A stretch of 64,000 nucleotides of DNA from Streptomyces ochraceiscleroticus (GCF_000720485.1 NZ_JOAX01000012.1:62001-126000); one strand, 5' to 3'; positions 8,228-17,642 are shown, counted from the stretch's first letter. Numbers and translations are program-made. Notes: generated by a model not told the origin, from the letters alone.

Positions 8228-10252
8228 ATGACGAAGCCCTCCCTCCCCGAACTGCTCCATGCCGCCGTCACCGCCGTCGGCGGCACCGAGCGCCCCGGCC
8301 AGGTCGCCATGGCCGAGGCGGTCGCCGAGGCCGTCGACGACGGCACCCACCTGCTCGCCCAGGCCGGCACCGGCACCGGAAAGTCCCTCGGCTATCTGGT
8401 CCCGGCGCTGGCGCACGGCGAGCGGGTGGTGATCGCGACGGCCACCCTGGCGCTCCAGCGCCAGCTGGTCGAGCGCGATCTGCCGCGTACGGTCGAGTCG
8501 CTGCATCCGCTGCTCCGCCGCCGGCCGCAGTTCGCCATGCTCAAGGGCCGGTCGAACTATCTCTGCCTGCACCGTCTCCATGAGGGCGTGCCGCAGGAAG
8601 AGGAGGAGGGCCTGTTCGACCCCTTCGAGCAGGCCACGGCGACGAGCAAGCTCGGCAAGGACCTGCTGCGGCTCCGGGACTGGGCGGACGAGACGGAGAC
8701 GGGCGACCGGGACGCGTTGACGCCCGGCGTCTCCGACCGGGCGTGGGGCCAGGTCTCGGTGACCTCCCGGGAATGCCTGGGCGCATCGAAGTGCGCGTAC
8801 GGCGCGGAGTGCTTCGCGGAAGCCGCCCGGGAGCGGGCCAAGCTCGCCGACGTGGTGGTCACGAACCACGCGCTGCTCGCGATCGACGCCATCGAGGGCG
8901 CGCCGGTCCTGCCGCAGCACGAGGTGCTGATCATCGACGAGGCCCATGAGCTGGTCTCCCGGGTCACCGGCGTGGCCACGGGAGAGCTCACTCCGGGCCA
9001 GGTCAACCGCGCTGTGCGGCGGGCCGCGAAGCTGGTCAACGAGAAGGCCGCCGATCAGCTCCAGACCGCCTCCGAGACCTTCGAGCGGCTGATGGAGCTG
9101 GCGCTGCCGGGGCGCCTGGAGGAGATCCCGGAGGACCTGGGGTACTGCCTGATGGCGCTGCGCGACGCCGCCCGTACGGTGATCTCCGCGCTCGGCTCGA
9201 CCCGCGACAAGTCCGTCCAGGACGAGGACGCCGTACGCAAGCAGGCGCTGGCCTCCGTGGAGAACGTGCACGCGGTCGCCGAGCGGATCGCGAACGGCTC
9301 CGAGTACGACGTGGTCTGGTACGAGCGCCACGACCGCTTCGGCGCCTCGCTGCGCGTCGCCCCGCTGTCGGTGTCCGGGCTGCTGCGCGAGAAGCTCTTC
9401 GAGGACCGCTCGGTCGTGCTGACCTCCGCGACCCTCAAGCTCGGCGGCGACTTCAACGGTGTCGCGGCGTCGCTGGGACTGGCCCCCGAGGGCACGCAGG
9501 GCGAGGACGTGCCCCCGTGGAAGGGCCTGGACGTCGGCTCGCCGTTCGATTACGCGAAGCAGGGCATTCTGTACGTCGCCAAGCATCTGAACCAGCCGGG
9601 GCGCGAGGGCACCCGCACGGACATGCTGGACGAGCTGGCGGAGCTGGTGGAGGCGGCCGGCGGGCGCACGCTGGGGCTGTTCTCCTCGATGCGGGCCGCG
9701 CAGGCGGCCGCCGAGGAGCTGCGCGGCCGGCTGGACGTGCCGATTCTGCTGCAGGGCGAGGAGACGCTCGGCGAGCTGATCCGTGCCTTCGCGGCGGATC
9801 CCCGTACGTGCCTGTTCGGGACGCTGTCGCTGTGGCAGGGCGTGGACGTGCCGGGGGCGAGCTGCCAGCTCGTGGTCATGGACCGGGTGCCGTTCCCGCG
9901 CCCCGACGACCCGCTGATGAGCGCCCGCCAGAAGGCCGTGGAGGAGGCCGGGGGCAATGGATTCATGGCGGTCGCGGCGACGCACGCGGCGCTGCTGATG
10001 GCCCAGGGCGCCGGCCGGCTGATCCGCGCCTCCGGGGACCGCGGCGTGGTCGCCTGCCTGGACCCCCGGGTCGAGCGGGCGCGGTACGGCTCGTTCCTGC
10101 GGGCCTCGATGCCCGGCTTCTGGTACACCACCGACCGCAACCAGGTCCGCCGCTCCCTGGCCGCCATCGACGCGGCCGCTCAGGCGGCCGAGAAGGCTGC
10201 TGAGGCGGGCGAGCAGGCCGCTGAGGAGCCGGAGACAGCGGACGTGCAGTAG
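8228..10252 (+). CDS. DinG/XPD-like ATP-dependent DNA helicase
   Basis: Superfamily 2 iron-sulfur helicase of 674 residues. The Walker A motif is AGTGTGKSLGYLVP (about residue 42), the Walker B/DEAH box is IIDEAHEL, and VLTSATL and LWQGVDVPG are later helicase motifs. Between motifs I and II four cysteines (in NYLCLH and RECLGASKCAYGAEC) are placed as in the 4Fe-4S domain of DinG and XPD. The C-terminus is an Ala/Glu-rich tail. A TAGGGT hexamer (8213-8218) upstream of the ATG is a candidate -10. It is convergent with lexA, and the neighbourhood suggests a role in DNA repair, though that is inference. Confidence 0.9.
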   Translation: MTKPSLPELLHAAVTAVGGTERPGQVAMAEAVAEAVDDGTHLLAQAGTGTGKSLGYLVPALAHGERVVIATATLALQRQLVERDLPRTVESLHPLLRRRPQFAMLKGRSNYLCLHRLHEGVPQEEEEGLFDPFEQATATSKLGKDLLRLRDWADETETGDRDALTPGVSDRAWGQVSVTSRECLGASKCAYGAECFAEAARERAKLADVVVTNHALLAIDAIEGAPVLPQHEVLIIDEAHELVSRVTGVATGELTPGQVNRAVRRAAKLVNEKAADQLQTASETFERLMELALPGRLEEIPEDLGYCLMALRDAARTVISALGSTRDKSVQDEDAVRKQALASVENVHAVAERIANGSEYDVVWYERHDRFGASLRVAPLSVSGLLREKLFEDRSVVLTSATLKLGGDFNGVAASLGLAPEGTQGEDVPPWKGLDVGSPFDYAKQGILYVAKHLNQPGREGTRTDMLDELAELVEAAGGRTLGLFSSMRAAQAAAEELRGRLDVPILLQGEETLGELIRAFAADPRTCLFGTLSLWQGVDVPGASCQLVVMDRVPFPRPDDPLMSARQKAVEEAGGNGFMAVAATHAALLMAQGAGRLIRASGDRGVVACLDPRVERARYGSFLRASMPGFWYTTDRNQVRRSLAAIDAAAQAAEKAAEAGEQAAEEPETADVQ

Positions 10253-10298
10253 CACCGCCCCAGCTCCCGTGGCGGGCCGCTGCGGGCGCACACGTGCG

Positions 10299-10332
10299 CG
10301 GGCCTCGTATACCGATCGGCATACGAGGCCCG
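10299..10332. terminator. Bidirectional hairpin terminator between helicase gene and lexA
   Basis: A perfect 12-bp stem (CGGGCCTCGTAT, 10299-10310, against its complement 10321-10332) with a ten-base loop that itself contains CCGATCGG. It lies between two convergent genes, so it can serve both. Confidence 0.8.
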
Positions 10333-10403
10333 TAGCGTTGACCGCGGTCGGCTCCTCGGGAGCGGTGGCTCCGTGCGGGGCGCCGCCGGGCCGGCCGTGG
10401 CAC

Positions 10404-11195
10404 TCAGACCCGGCGGAGCACCGCCACCACCTTGCCGAGGATGGTCGCCTCGTCGCCGGGGATGGGCTGGTACGCGGCGTTGTGCGGGAGCAGCCAGACG
10501 TGGCCGTCCTCGCGCTTGAAGCGCTTCACCGTGGCCTCGCCGTCGAGCATCGCGGCGACGATGTCGCCGTTCTCCGCGACCGGCTGGCGGCGGACCGTGA
10601 CCCAGTCGCCGTCGCAGATCGCGGCCTCGACCATGGAGTCACCGACGACCTTCAGCACGAAGAGCTCGCCGTCACCCACGAGCTGCCGGGGGAGGGGGAA
10701 GACGTCCTCGACGGACTCCTCCGCGAGGATCGGACCACCGGCGGCGATCCGGCCCACCAGCGGGACGTACGACGCCGCGGGCTTGCCCGTGGTGTCCGCC
10801 GGGGCCGAGGCGGGCTGGTCGGAGCCGCGGACCTCGTACGCCCGCGGGCGGTGCGGGTCGCGGCGCAGGAAGCCCTTGCGCTCCAGGGCCATGAGCTGGT
10901 GTGCCACCGACGACGTGCTCGACAGCCCCACCGCCTGGCCGATCTCGCGCATGGACGGCGGGTATCCGCGCCGCTGGACGGAGTCCCGGATGACCTCGAT
11001 GACCCGTCGCTGCCGGTCGGTGAGGCCCGAGCTGTCCGCACGGATTCCTGGAGGGCGCCCGGGCAGCGAGCGTGCCGGCTTCTGGCCCTCCGGGCTCACC
11101 GTGGCGTCGTCCATCGGCGGTTTCTGGGTCGGCTCGAAGCGGCCCTGGGAGTGGCTTTGTGCGGCGATGATCGCGCTGTCTGCGGTGGTGGTCAC
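10404..11195 (-). CDS. lexA: LexA, SOS repressor
   Basis: 263 residues. The N-terminal winged helix ([16 protein letters not shown]...[10 protein letters not shown], about 57-113) binds SOS boxes. A Pro/Ala-rich linker leads to the self-cleavage site GRIAAGGP (Ala-Gly bond). The latent protease has Ser in VVGDSMV (about 186) and Lys in ATVKRFKR (about 223). RecA filaments stimulate cleavage and open the SOS regulon. The GTG at 11195 follows GAGAGGGG. A LexA-box-like palindrome lies 64 bases upstream, in keeping with autoregulation. The first 50 or so residues form a polar extension, as is common in streptomycete LexA proteins. Confidence 0.96.
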   Translation of the reverse strand: MTTTADSAIIAAQSHSQGRFEPTQKPPMDDATVSPEGQKPARSLPGRPPGIRADSSGLTDRQRRVIEVIRDSVQRRGYPPSMREIGQAVGLSSTSSVAHQLMALERKGFLRRDPHRPRAYEVRGSDQPASAPADTTGKPAASYVPLVGRIAAGGPILAEESVEDVFPLPRQLVGDGELFVLKVVGDSMVEAAICDGDWVTVRRQPVAENGDIVAAMLDGEATVKRFKREDGHVWLLPHNAAYQPIPGDEATILGKVVAVLRRV

Positions 11196-11258
11196 GTCGG
11201 CCCCTCTCGGAATGTATCTCCCTAGTTAGCCAACGGTAGTTGCTTTCGAAAGGTTGCG

Positions 11259-11274
11259 CCAAACACACGTTCGA
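11259..11274. promoter_or_regulatory. LexA (SOS) box upstream of lexA
   Basis: The 16-mer CCAAACACACGTTCGA resembles the actinobacterial SOS box CGAAC-N4-GTTCG: the GTTCGA half is perfect and the left half is degenerate. Its place upstream of lexA suits feedback control. The reading of this site is by eye against a remembered consensus. Confidence 0.65.
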
Positions 11275-11548
11275 GTGAAAAACCGCAGATTAGCTGACCT
11301 GATCAGGGCATTGGGTGTATGGCCGCGAGCGACCGAAAGGCGATAACGGGCATTACGGTACCGTTCCCGCCGGCAATCCCCGGCGGCGGGTCCGCGTTCC
11401 GCCATGGTTCCGCGACGATCATGGCGGGTCCGTCGTGACCTGCCCAAGTCTGTCATTGCCGCCCCTCCGCAGCGGTCACCGGGGGGTCTCACGTAGTCTC
11501 GTGGCTGCTGCGCCGCCGCGACACGCGGTGGGTGCATTTTCTCGCCCG

Positions 11549-11596
11549 GCACCACATGTAGTGCTTGGATGGGCGACGGCCACCAGACGTTGTGGT
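11549..11596. promoter_or_regulatory. Tandem NrdR boxes upstream of nrdR-nrdJ
   Basis: Box 1 (11549-11564) has the near-palindromic core CACCACATGTAGTG; box 2 (11581-11596) is CACCAGACGTTGTGGT. Each fits the 16-bp NrdR box, an imperfect palindrome ending in CAC/GTG. The linker is 16 bp, so the boxes repeat every 32 bp, three helical turns, the spacing known for NrdR sites. A TATGCT hexamer (11626-11631) downstream is a weak -10 candidate. The other part of this 538-base lexA-nrdR gap holds the LexA box and no gene. Confidence 0.75.
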
Positions 11597-11733
11597 CCAT
11601 GGTCTTCTTCGGCCCGTGGATCGCCTATGCTTGTGGTCGCTCCGGAGGCCCCCGTTCGGGCCCTGTCCGGGCTATCAGCCGTACGCCGGATCGGTTGGCG
11701 TACGTCCGTTTTCGAGGGTGAGGAGGGCACGTC

Positions 11734-12255
11734 ATGCACTGCCCCTTCTGCAGGCACCCCGACAGCCGGGTGGTGGACAGCCGCACCACCGACGACGGCA
11801 CCTCGATCCGCCGCCGCCGGCAGTGCCCCGACTGCTCCCGGCGGTTCACCACGATCGAGACGGCGTCACTCACGGTGATCAAGCGGAGTGGGGTCACCGA
11901 GCCCTTCAGCCGTGACAAGGTCATCGCCGGAGTGCGCAAGGCGTGCCAGGGCCGGCCGGTCACCGAGGACGCGCTCGCCAAGCTCGGCCAGCGGGTCGAG
12001 GAGGCGGTCCGCGCGACCGGCAGCGCCGAGCTGTCCACCCATGACGTCGGGCTCGCCATACTGGGCCCGCTCCAGGAGCTGGACCTCGTGGCGTACCTGC
12101 GCTTCGCGAGCGTGTACCGGGCGTTCGACTCGCTCGAAGATTTTGAGGCGGCCATCGCGGAGCTGCGTGAGCAGCGGCCGCCCTCGCATCACTGCGGGAA
12201 CTGCGGGGAGGCCGAGGATTCGGCGATCCCCGTGCCCGCCCCCGCCGCCGACTGA
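11734..12255 (+). CDS. nrdR: NrdR, repressor of ribonucleotide reductase genes
   Basis: 173 residues. The N-terminal zinc ribbon has CPFC (residues 3-6) and CPDC (about 31-34). An ATP-cone domain follows ([22 protein letters not shown] onward, about 49-135) that senses ATP/dATP. It represses nrd operons by binding paired NrdR boxes, two of which lie just upstream, so it is probably autoregulated. It is followed after 121 bases by nrdJ and the two are expected to be one transcript. The C-terminal tail [11 protein letters not shown] has two extra cysteines not in the core fold. Confidence 0.96.
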   Translation: MHCPFCRHPDSRVVDSRTTDDGTSIRRRRQCPDCSRRFTTIETASLTVIKRSGVTEPFSRDKVIAGVRKACQGRPVTEDALAKLGQRVEEAVRATGSAELSTHDVGLAILGPLQELDLVAYLRFASVYRAFDSLEDFEAAIAELREQRPPSHHCGNCGEAEDSAIPVPAPAAD

Positions 12256-12376
12256 GCTCGGCGCGCGACCCAGACCTCGCCGGAGCTGAGCAGGAGCTCC
12301 GGCGCAGCAAGACATACACCGTGCCACGGGAAGAAGTGCGCACATCAGGGCGTTTACGCCCGTACAGGGAGGCGGC

Positions 12377-15250
12377 ATGACAGAGACGACGAGCGGCCCG
12401 GCGCGAGGCTCCCGAAAGGGCAGCAAGGCGAGCAAGGGTCTGCGTATCGAGCGCATCCACACCACCCCCGGCGTGCATCCGTACGACGAGGTGGCGTGGG
12501 AGAGCCGAGACGTCGTCATGACCAATTGGCGCGACGGCTCGGTCAATTTCGAGCAGCGTGGCGTCGAGTTCCCCGACTTCTGGTCGGTGAACGCGGTCAA
12601 CATCGTCACAAGCAAGTACTTCCGTGGCGCGGTCGGCTCCCCGGAGCGGGAGAAGAGCCTCAAGCAGCTCATCGACCGCGTGGTGAAGACGTACCGGAAG
12701 TCCGGTGAGGAGAACGGTTACTTCGCCTCCCCGGCCGACGCGGAGATCTTTGAGCACGAGCTGGCGTACGCGCTGCTCCACCAGGTCTTCAGCTTCAACT
12801 CGCCGGTCTGGTTCAACGTCGGCACCAAGCAGCCGCAGCAGGTCAGCGCCTGCTTCATCCTCTCCGTCGACGACTCCATGGAGTCGATCCTGGACTGGTA
12901 CAAGGAAGAGGGGATGATCTTCAAGGGCGGCTCCGGCGCCGGCCTGAACCTCTCCCGCATCCGCTCCTCCAAGGAGCTGCTCTCCTCCGGCGGCAACGCT
13001 TCCGGCCCGGTCTCCTTCATGCGCGGCGCCGACGCGTCCGCCGGCACCATCAAGTCGGGCGGCGCCACCCGCCGCGCCGCCAAGATGGTCGTCCTGGACG
13101 TGGACCACCCGGACGTCGAGGCGTTCATCGAGACCAAGGTCTCCGAGGAGGAGAAGATCCGCGCGCTGCGCGACGCGGGCTTCGACATGGACCTGGGCGG
13201 CGACGACATCGCCTCCGTCCAGTACCAGAACGCCAACAACTCGGTCCGCGTGAACGACGAGTTCATGAAGGCCGTGGAGTCCGGCTCGAAGTTCGGCCTG
13301 CGCGGTCGGCTGAACGGCGAGGTCATCGAGGAGGTCGACGCCAAGGGCCTGTTCCGCAAGATGGCCGAGGCCGCCTGGGCCTGCGCCGACCCCGGCATCC
13401 AGTACGACGACACCATCAACCACTGGCACACCTCGCCGGAGTCGGGCCGGATCACCGCCTCGAACCCGTGCAGCGAGTACATGCACCTGGACAACTCCTC
13501 GTGCAACCTCGCCTCGCTGAACCTCATGAAGTTCCTGCGCGACGACGACAAGGGCAACCAGTCGTTCGACGCCGAGCGCTTCGCCAAGGTCGTCGAGCTG
13601 GTCATCACCGCGATGGACATCTCCATCTGCTTCGCGGACTTCCCGACCGAGAAGATCGGTGAGACCACCCGCGCCTTCCGTCAGCTGGGCATCGGCTACG
13701 CCAACCTCGGCGCCCTGCTCATGGCCACGGGCCACGCGTACGACTCCGACGGCGGCCGCGCGCTCGCCGGCGCCATCACCTCCCTGATGACCGGTACCTC
13801 GTACAAGCGCTCCGCCGAGCTGGCCTCGGTCGTCGGCCCGTACGACGGTTACGCCCGCAACGCCGACGCCCACAAGCGCGTCATGAAGCAGCACGCGGAC
13901 GCCAACGGTGCCGCCACGCGCATGGACGACCTGGACACCCCGGTGTGGGCCGCGGCCACCGAGGCGTGGCAGGACGTCGTCCGCCTCGGCGAGAAGAACG
14001 GCTTCCGCAACGCGCAGGCTTCGGTGCTGGCCCCCACCGGCACCATCGGCCTGATGATGGACTGCGACACCACGGGCGTCGAGCCGGACCTGGCCCTGGT
14101 CAAGTTCAAGAAGCTCGTCGGCGGCGGCTCGATGCAGATCGTGAACAACACGGTCCCGAAGGCGCTGAAGCGCCTGGGCTACCAGCCCGAGCAGGTCGAG
14201 GCGATCGTCGCCCACATCGCCGAGCACGGCAATGTGATCGACGCCCCGGCCCTGAAGGCCGAGCACTACGAGGTCTTCGACTGCGCCATGGGCGAGCGTG
14301 CCATCTCCCCGATGGGCCACGTCCGCATGATGGCCGCCGCCCAGCCGTTCCTCTCCGGCGCGATCTCCAAGACGGTCAACGTCCCGGAGACCGCCACGGT
14401 CGAGGAGATCGAGGACGTCTACTTCCAGGGCTGGAAGCTCGGCCTGAAGGCGCTCGCGATCTACCGCGACAACTGCAAGGTCGGCCAGCCGCTCTCCGCC
14501 AAGAAGAAGGAGGAGGAGAAGAAGGCCGAGCCGGTCGCCGAGAAGAAGGTCGTCGAGTACCGCCCGGTCCGCAAGCGTCTCCCGAAGGGCCGTCCCGGCA
14601 TCACCACCTCCTTCACCGTCGGCGGCGCCGAGGGTTACATGACGGCCAACTCCTACCCGGACGACGGCCTGGGCGAGGTCTTCCTGAAGATGTCCAAGCA
14701 GGGCTCGACCCTCGCGGGCATGATGGACGCCTTCTCCATCGCGGTCTCGGTCGGCCTCCAGTACGGCGTGCCGCTGGAGACCTACGTCTCGAAGTTCACC
14801 AACATGCGCTTCGAGCCGGCCGGCATGACGGACGACCCGGACGTGCGGATGGCGCAGTCGATCGTCGACTACATCTTCCGCCGCCTGGCGCTGGACTTCC
14901 TGCCCTTCGAGACCCGTTCGGCCCTTGGCATCCACTCTGTCGAGGAGCGCCAGCGCCACCTGGAGACCGGTTCGTACGAGCCGGCCGAGGACGAGGTCGA
15001 CATCCAGGGTCTGGCCCAGTCGGCCCCGCTGACCCCGGCGACCCAGCAGTCGCCGACCTCCACCGAAGAGGTCGTCGAGGAGACCGCGGCGCCGGCCCCG
15101 AAGCAGGCGCACACCAACGCGGAGCTGGTCGAGATGCAGCTCGGCATCAACGCCGACGCCCCGCTGTGCTTCTCCTGCGGTACGAAGATGCAGCGCGCCG
15201 GCAGCTGCTACCTCTGCGAGGGCTGCGGCTCCACGAGCGGCTGCAGCTGA
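12377..15250 (+). CDS. nrdJ: NrdJ, adenosylcobalamin-dependent class II ribonucleotide reductase
   Basis: 957 residues, full length for the streptomycete enzyme. It reduces ribonucleotides using a B12-generated thiyl radical and no oxygen. Seen are SPVWFNVG, KGGSGAGLNLSRIRSS, the NPCSEYMHLDNSSCNLASLNL segment of the active site, and APTGTIGLMMDCDTTG. A Lys/Glu-rich linker (about residues 710-730) leads to a C-terminal domain that ends in a cysteine-rich zinc-ribbon tail (CFSCGTKM...CYLCEGCG), which re-reduces the active site. GGGAGG precedes the ATG. A strong terminator follows. Confidence 0.97.
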   Translation: MTETTSGPARGSRKGSKASKGLRIERIHTTPGVHPYDEVAWESRDVVMTNWRDGSVNFEQRGVEFPDFWSVNAVNIVTSKYFRGAVGSPEREKSLKQLIDRVVKTYRKSGEENGYFASPADAEIFEHELAYALLHQVFSFNSPVWFNVGTKQPQQVSACFILSVDDSMESILDWYKEEGMIFKGGSGAGLNLSRIRSSKELLSSGGNASGPVSFMRGADASAGTIKSGGATRRAAKMVVLDVDHPDVEAFIETKVSEEEKIRALRDAGFDMDLGGDDIASVQYQNANNSVRVNDEFMKAVESGSKFGLRGRLNGEVIEEVDAKGLFRKMAEAAWACADPGIQYDDTINHWHTSPESGRITASNPCSEYMHLDNSSCNLASLNLMKFLRDDDKGNQSFDAERFAKVVELVITAMDISICFADFPTEKIGETTRAFRQLGIGYANLGALLMATGHAYDSDGGRALAGAITSLMTGTSYKRSAELASVVGPYDGYARNADAHKRVMKQHADANGAATRMDDLDTPVWAAATEAWQDVVRLGEKNGFRNAQASVLAPTGTIGLMMDCDTTGVEPDLALVKFKKLVGGGSMQIVNNTVPKALKRLGYQPEQVEAIVAHIAEHGNVIDAPALKAEHYEVFDCAMGERAISPMGHVRMMAAAQPFLSGAISKTVNVPETATVEEIEDVYFQGWKLGLKALAIYRDNCKVGQPLSAKKKEEEKKAEPVAEKKVVEYRPVRKRLPKGRPGITTSFTVGGAEGYMTANSYPDDGLGEVFLKMSKQGSTLAGMMDAFSIAVSVGLQYGVPLETYVSKFTNMRFEPAGMTDDPDVRMAQSIVDYIFRRLALDFLPFETRSALGIHSVEERQRHLETGSYEPAEDEVDIQGLAQSAPLTPATQQSPTSTEEVVEETAAPAPKQAHTNAELVEMQLGINADAPLCFSCGTKMQRAGSCYLCEGCGSTSGCS

Positions 15251-15282
15251 CAGTGCGCCCCTCGGGGCGTGAATGAACCGCT

Positions 15283-15320
15283 GAGGGCGGTGGAGGCGGG
15301 ACCCCGCCTCCACCGCCCTC
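15283..15320 (+). terminator. Intrinsic-type hairpin after nrdJ
   Basis: GAGGGCGGTGGAGGCGG (from 15283) pairs perfectly with the complement ending at 15320: an essentially uninterrupted 17-18 bp GC-rich stem with a tiny loop and a T-rich stretch following (ggtgttgact). It can also act for the convergent TerD gene. Confidence 0.85.
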
Positions 15321-15387
15321 GGTGTTGACTGCCGGCCTCGTGCCCCCCCGGTGGGCTGCCGGTCCCGTCGCGTCCGTGTCGTGGCTG

Positions 15388-15924
15388 TCAGCCGGCGGCG
15401 GGCCGTCGCCCCATCCACGAGGCGAAGTCGTCGGCGTCGCCGTCGAACCCGCGGATCCCGCTCACGAACTGCCACTCGCCATCGCCGTCCCGGACGAACT
15501 CCGCGACCACCGCGGCCGTGGCGTCGGGGATACGGGCGAAGTCGTCCCTCGACAGTTCGTCGTAGCCCTCGAGGATGCGCACAAGAGTGCGCGGTATGTC
15601 GCCGAAGGTCCGACGCCCGTGCCGCTGCTGGATGGTGACGCCCACCACCACCCGGCCGTACCTCTCCGCCAGCCGCGAGAACTCCAGCGTCATCGCCTCG
15701 TCGTCGCCGAGCCCCTGGCCGGTCTTGCTGTCCCGTTTCAGGGTGATCGTGCCGTCGGGGGAGCGGCTGTCGAAGTGCACGAGGTACGCGGGCTCGCCGT
15801 ACAGCGCGTCCGTGGTGTACGTCGCGGCGATGATGTCGAGGTCGTTGGCGGGCTCGCCATAGGGGCTCGGGTCCCATTTCAGCGTGACCTCGGCCTTGTC
15901 GATCCCCTTGTTGAGACTGCTCAC
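15388..15924 (-). CDS. TerD-family protein
   Basis: TerD/CABP domain protein of about 178 residues (tellurium-resistance, calcium-binding fold). Family features are SLNKGIDKAEVTLKWDP at the start, the acidic DLDIIAATYTTDA segment, HFDSRSPDGTITLKRDS and GDDEAMTL. I place the start at GTG 15924, just after AAGGGAAG, because TerD proteins begin shortly before the LxKG motif; ATG 15984 would add 20 residues. Streptomyces have many TerD paralogues linked to calcium and stress responses in development; the role here is unknown. Confidence 0.88.
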   Translation of the reverse strand: MSSLNKGIDKAEVTLKWDPSPYGEPANDLDIIAATYTTDALYGEPAYLVHFDSRSPDGTITLKRDSKTGQGLGDDEAMTLEFSRLAERYGRVVVGVTIQQRHGRRTFGDIPRTLVRILEGYDELSRDDFARIPDATAAVVAEFVRDGDGEWQFVSGIRGFDGDADDFASWMGRRPAAG

Positions 15925-16098
15925 CAGACTTCCCTTCTTCGGCCCCGGAGCACCGTGGCCGGGCGCTTCCCGTGAATCACCCATGCTGCCACGAGGGTGT
16001 GACATGCGGTGTGGACCCGCCCTCATCCGCCGTATACAGCGCATGAGTTGAAGTGTGCGTACTGTGACGTGCAGTGACGCAAGGGACGCCAGGGGCCG

Positions 16099-16104
16099 TA
16101 CGAT
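16099..16104 (+). promoter_or_regulatory. Candidate -10 (TACGAT) of a leaderless transcript
   Basis: TACGAT lies exactly six bases before the GTG start at 16111, so transcription would begin at or next to the start codon. A GTGACG hexamer (16074-16079) is a possible -35 with a long 19-base spacer. No Shine-Dalgarno sequence is seen. Confidence 0.5.
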
Positions 16105-16110
16105 GGCGCG

Positions 16111-16716
16111 GTGCTGGTCAAATGGATTCGCTGCACTGTTGTGGACCGCGGGGGGTTCGAACGGGGGCAGCGCAAATGGGCGGGGCTGCCCGGGGAGCCG
16201 GGCTTCCGGGGGCAGGGCGGCGGCTGGAGCCGCACCCGCCCCGGCGTCGCGCATCTCGTGGCCTTCTGGGAGAGCAGGGCGTTCTACGACTCGTTCATGG
16301 CGAGATCGCACGACCGCCTGGCCGCCTCTCAGGCCGGCACGTACAAGAACGGCCAGACCCGCCTCTTCGAACACGAGCTGGACGTGAAGGTCGGCTTCCG
16401 CCCCGTCTTCGAGGACGCGGATGTGCTGCGGCTGGCGTACTGCCAGGTCAGGCCGGACCGTGTCGACCACTACAAGCTGATGCAGCAGAAGGTCTGGAAC
16501 CCCGCGATGGCGGGCTCCCCCGGGATGCTGCGCGGCCTGCTGGGACGCGCCCCGGGGGAGGAGTTCCTGGTCCTCTCGATGTGGCAGTCGGCGGCTGAAC
16601 GCGGCAAGTACCGTCCGGAACGTCTTGAACGGCTGGCCCTACGGGCGCAGACGGCGGCGGACATCATGGGCGTCACGGGCGACGTGGTCGATCTGGAGCC
16701 TTCGTGGACGGTGTGA
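16111..16716 (+). CDS. YdbC/DUF4937-like conserved protein
   Basis: 201 residues, GTG start. It looks like the YdbC family (DUF4937), small cytoplasmic proteins related to antibiotic-monooxygenase-type alpha/beta barrels. The N-terminal half has the MLVKWIRCTVVDRGGF opening and the Trp-rich HLVAFWESRAFYDSFM segment; the C-terminal half repeats the idea (YCQVRPDRVDHYKLMQQKVWNPAM, LVLSMWQS). Two similar halves suggest an internal duplication of the barrel. No catalytic residues are evident and no function is claimed. It is probably a monocistronic, leaderless gene. Confidence 0.7.
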   Translation: MLVKWIRCTVVDRGGFERGQRKWAGLPGEPGFRGQGGGWSRTRPGVAHLVAFWESRAFYDSFMARSHDRLAASQAGTYKNGQTRLFEHELDVKVGFRPVFEDADVLRLAYCQVRPDRVDHYKLMQQKVWNPAMAGSPGMLRGLLGRAPGEEFLVLSMWQSAAERGKYRPERLERLALRAQTAADIMGVTGDVVDLEPSWTV

Positions 16717-16771
16717 CGGCGTAACGGTGTGCGCGTGATGGCCCAACGGCGCAAGGGGGCACCGCTCGCGG

Positions 16772-17431
16772 TCAGGTCTCCTTCGTGAACGTTCCTGCGT
16801 GTGCTGCCGCCAGGGCGACGGCGACGGCATGGTCGGCGTCCGGCTCGTCCAGGCCCTCGCGGGTGATGAACAGGCGGAAGAACAGCGGGGCCGCTACCGC
16901 GCGTACCAGTGCTCCGCCGTCGACGGCCGAGCGCGGGCCGGGCAGCTCGCCGCGGGCGACGGCGCGGTCCACGATCACCTCGCAGCGCGCGAACCGTTCG
17001 GCGTAGTACGCGCGCAGCGCCTGTGCGGCCGGCTCGGACTGGAAGGCGGCGGCGATGACCGCCGAGCTGGGCGCGGCGGCCGCCGGGTCGGCGAAGGAGT
17101 GCACGACCTCCAGCGCGAGCGCGCGCAGGTCGCCGTCGAGCGAACCGGTGTCGGGCGGTGCCCAGCCGTCCTCGCCGGCCAGGTCGAGGGTGTCGGCGAC
17201 CAGTCCGTCGACGCCGCCCCAGCGGCGGTAGAGCGTCGTCTTGTGCACGCCGGAGTGCTCGGCGACGTACTCGACGGTCAGGCCGGAGTAGCCGTGCTCG
17301 GTGAGGCCGGCCACTACGGCGTCGCGGACGGCCGCGCGCGTACGCGCGGTACGGCCGCCGGGCCGGCGGGTGCCCGGGCGGGCGGTGCCGGTGCCGCCCG
17401 CGACCTGCGCGGTCTGCTCGTTGTCCACAGG
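16772..17431 (-). CDS. TetR-family transcriptional regulator
   Basis: About 219 residues. The N-terminal helix-turn-helix is clear: TRAAVRDAVVAGLTEHGYSGLTVEYVAEHSGVHKTTLYRRWGG. A ligand-binding helical domain follows (LRALALEVVHSFADP to the end), of the AcrR/TetR_C type. Several GTG/TTG starts are possible; I take GTG 17431 (VDNEQ) because upstream frames run through the presumed operator, but 17494 is possible. It is divergent from the histidine phosphatase gene, with inverted repeats between them, so autoregulation and control of the neighbour are plausible. Confidence 0.88.
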   Translation of the reverse strand, partial: PVDNEQTAQVAGGTGTARPGTRRPGGRTARTRAAVRDAVVAGLTEHGYSGLTVEYVAEHSGVHKTTLYRRWGGVDGLVADTLDLAGEDGWAPPDTGSLDGDLRALALEVVHSFADPAAAAPSSAVIAAAFQSEPAAQALRAYYAERFARCEVIVDRAVARGELPGPRSAVDGGALVRAVAAPLFFRLFITREGLDEPDADHAVAVALAAAHAGTFTKET

Positions 17432-17447
17432 CAAATGCAACTCCACT

Positions 17448-17506
17448 TGCGTTAGGTGGGGGATCGTGTCATCCTCGTCAGCGTAACGCAACACCCGTCG
17501 CGTTAC
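17448..17506. promoter_or_regulatory. Candidate TetR operator repeats
   Basis: Two kinds of inverted repeat share one half-site: TGCGTTA (17448-17454) with TAACGCA (17484-17490), and GTAACGC (17483-17489) with GCGTTAC (17500-17506) across ten bases. The second pair has the size of a TetR-family operator and lies between the TetR gene and the divergent phosphatase gene. Confidence 0.5.
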
Positions 17507-17630
17507 TGGTTCGGTCGGCTGCTGGAGCGGCCGCGGGGGAGGTACCAGTGTTCACTCAGGTCTTTCATGGCTTCCAGGTCTCCGGGGCCGGCGTCCGGGA
17601 GCGCCCCGGGCAGGGGGCAGCGCCTCGTTT

Positions 17631-17636
17631 TAGGCT
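17631..17636 (+). promoter_or_regulatory. Candidate -10 (TAGGCT) of a leaderless transcript
   Basis: TAGGCT is exactly six bases before the ATG at 17643, the same geometry as at 16111 and 56476. No ribosome binding site precedes the start. Confidence 0.5.
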
Positions 17637-17642
17637 GGCGGC

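Noticed and set aside
11960..15877. 1305-codon minus-strand frame across nrdJ
   Set aside because: It is the complement of nrdJ and neighbours; low-complexity composition from GC bias, while the plus strand encodes a full NrdJ.
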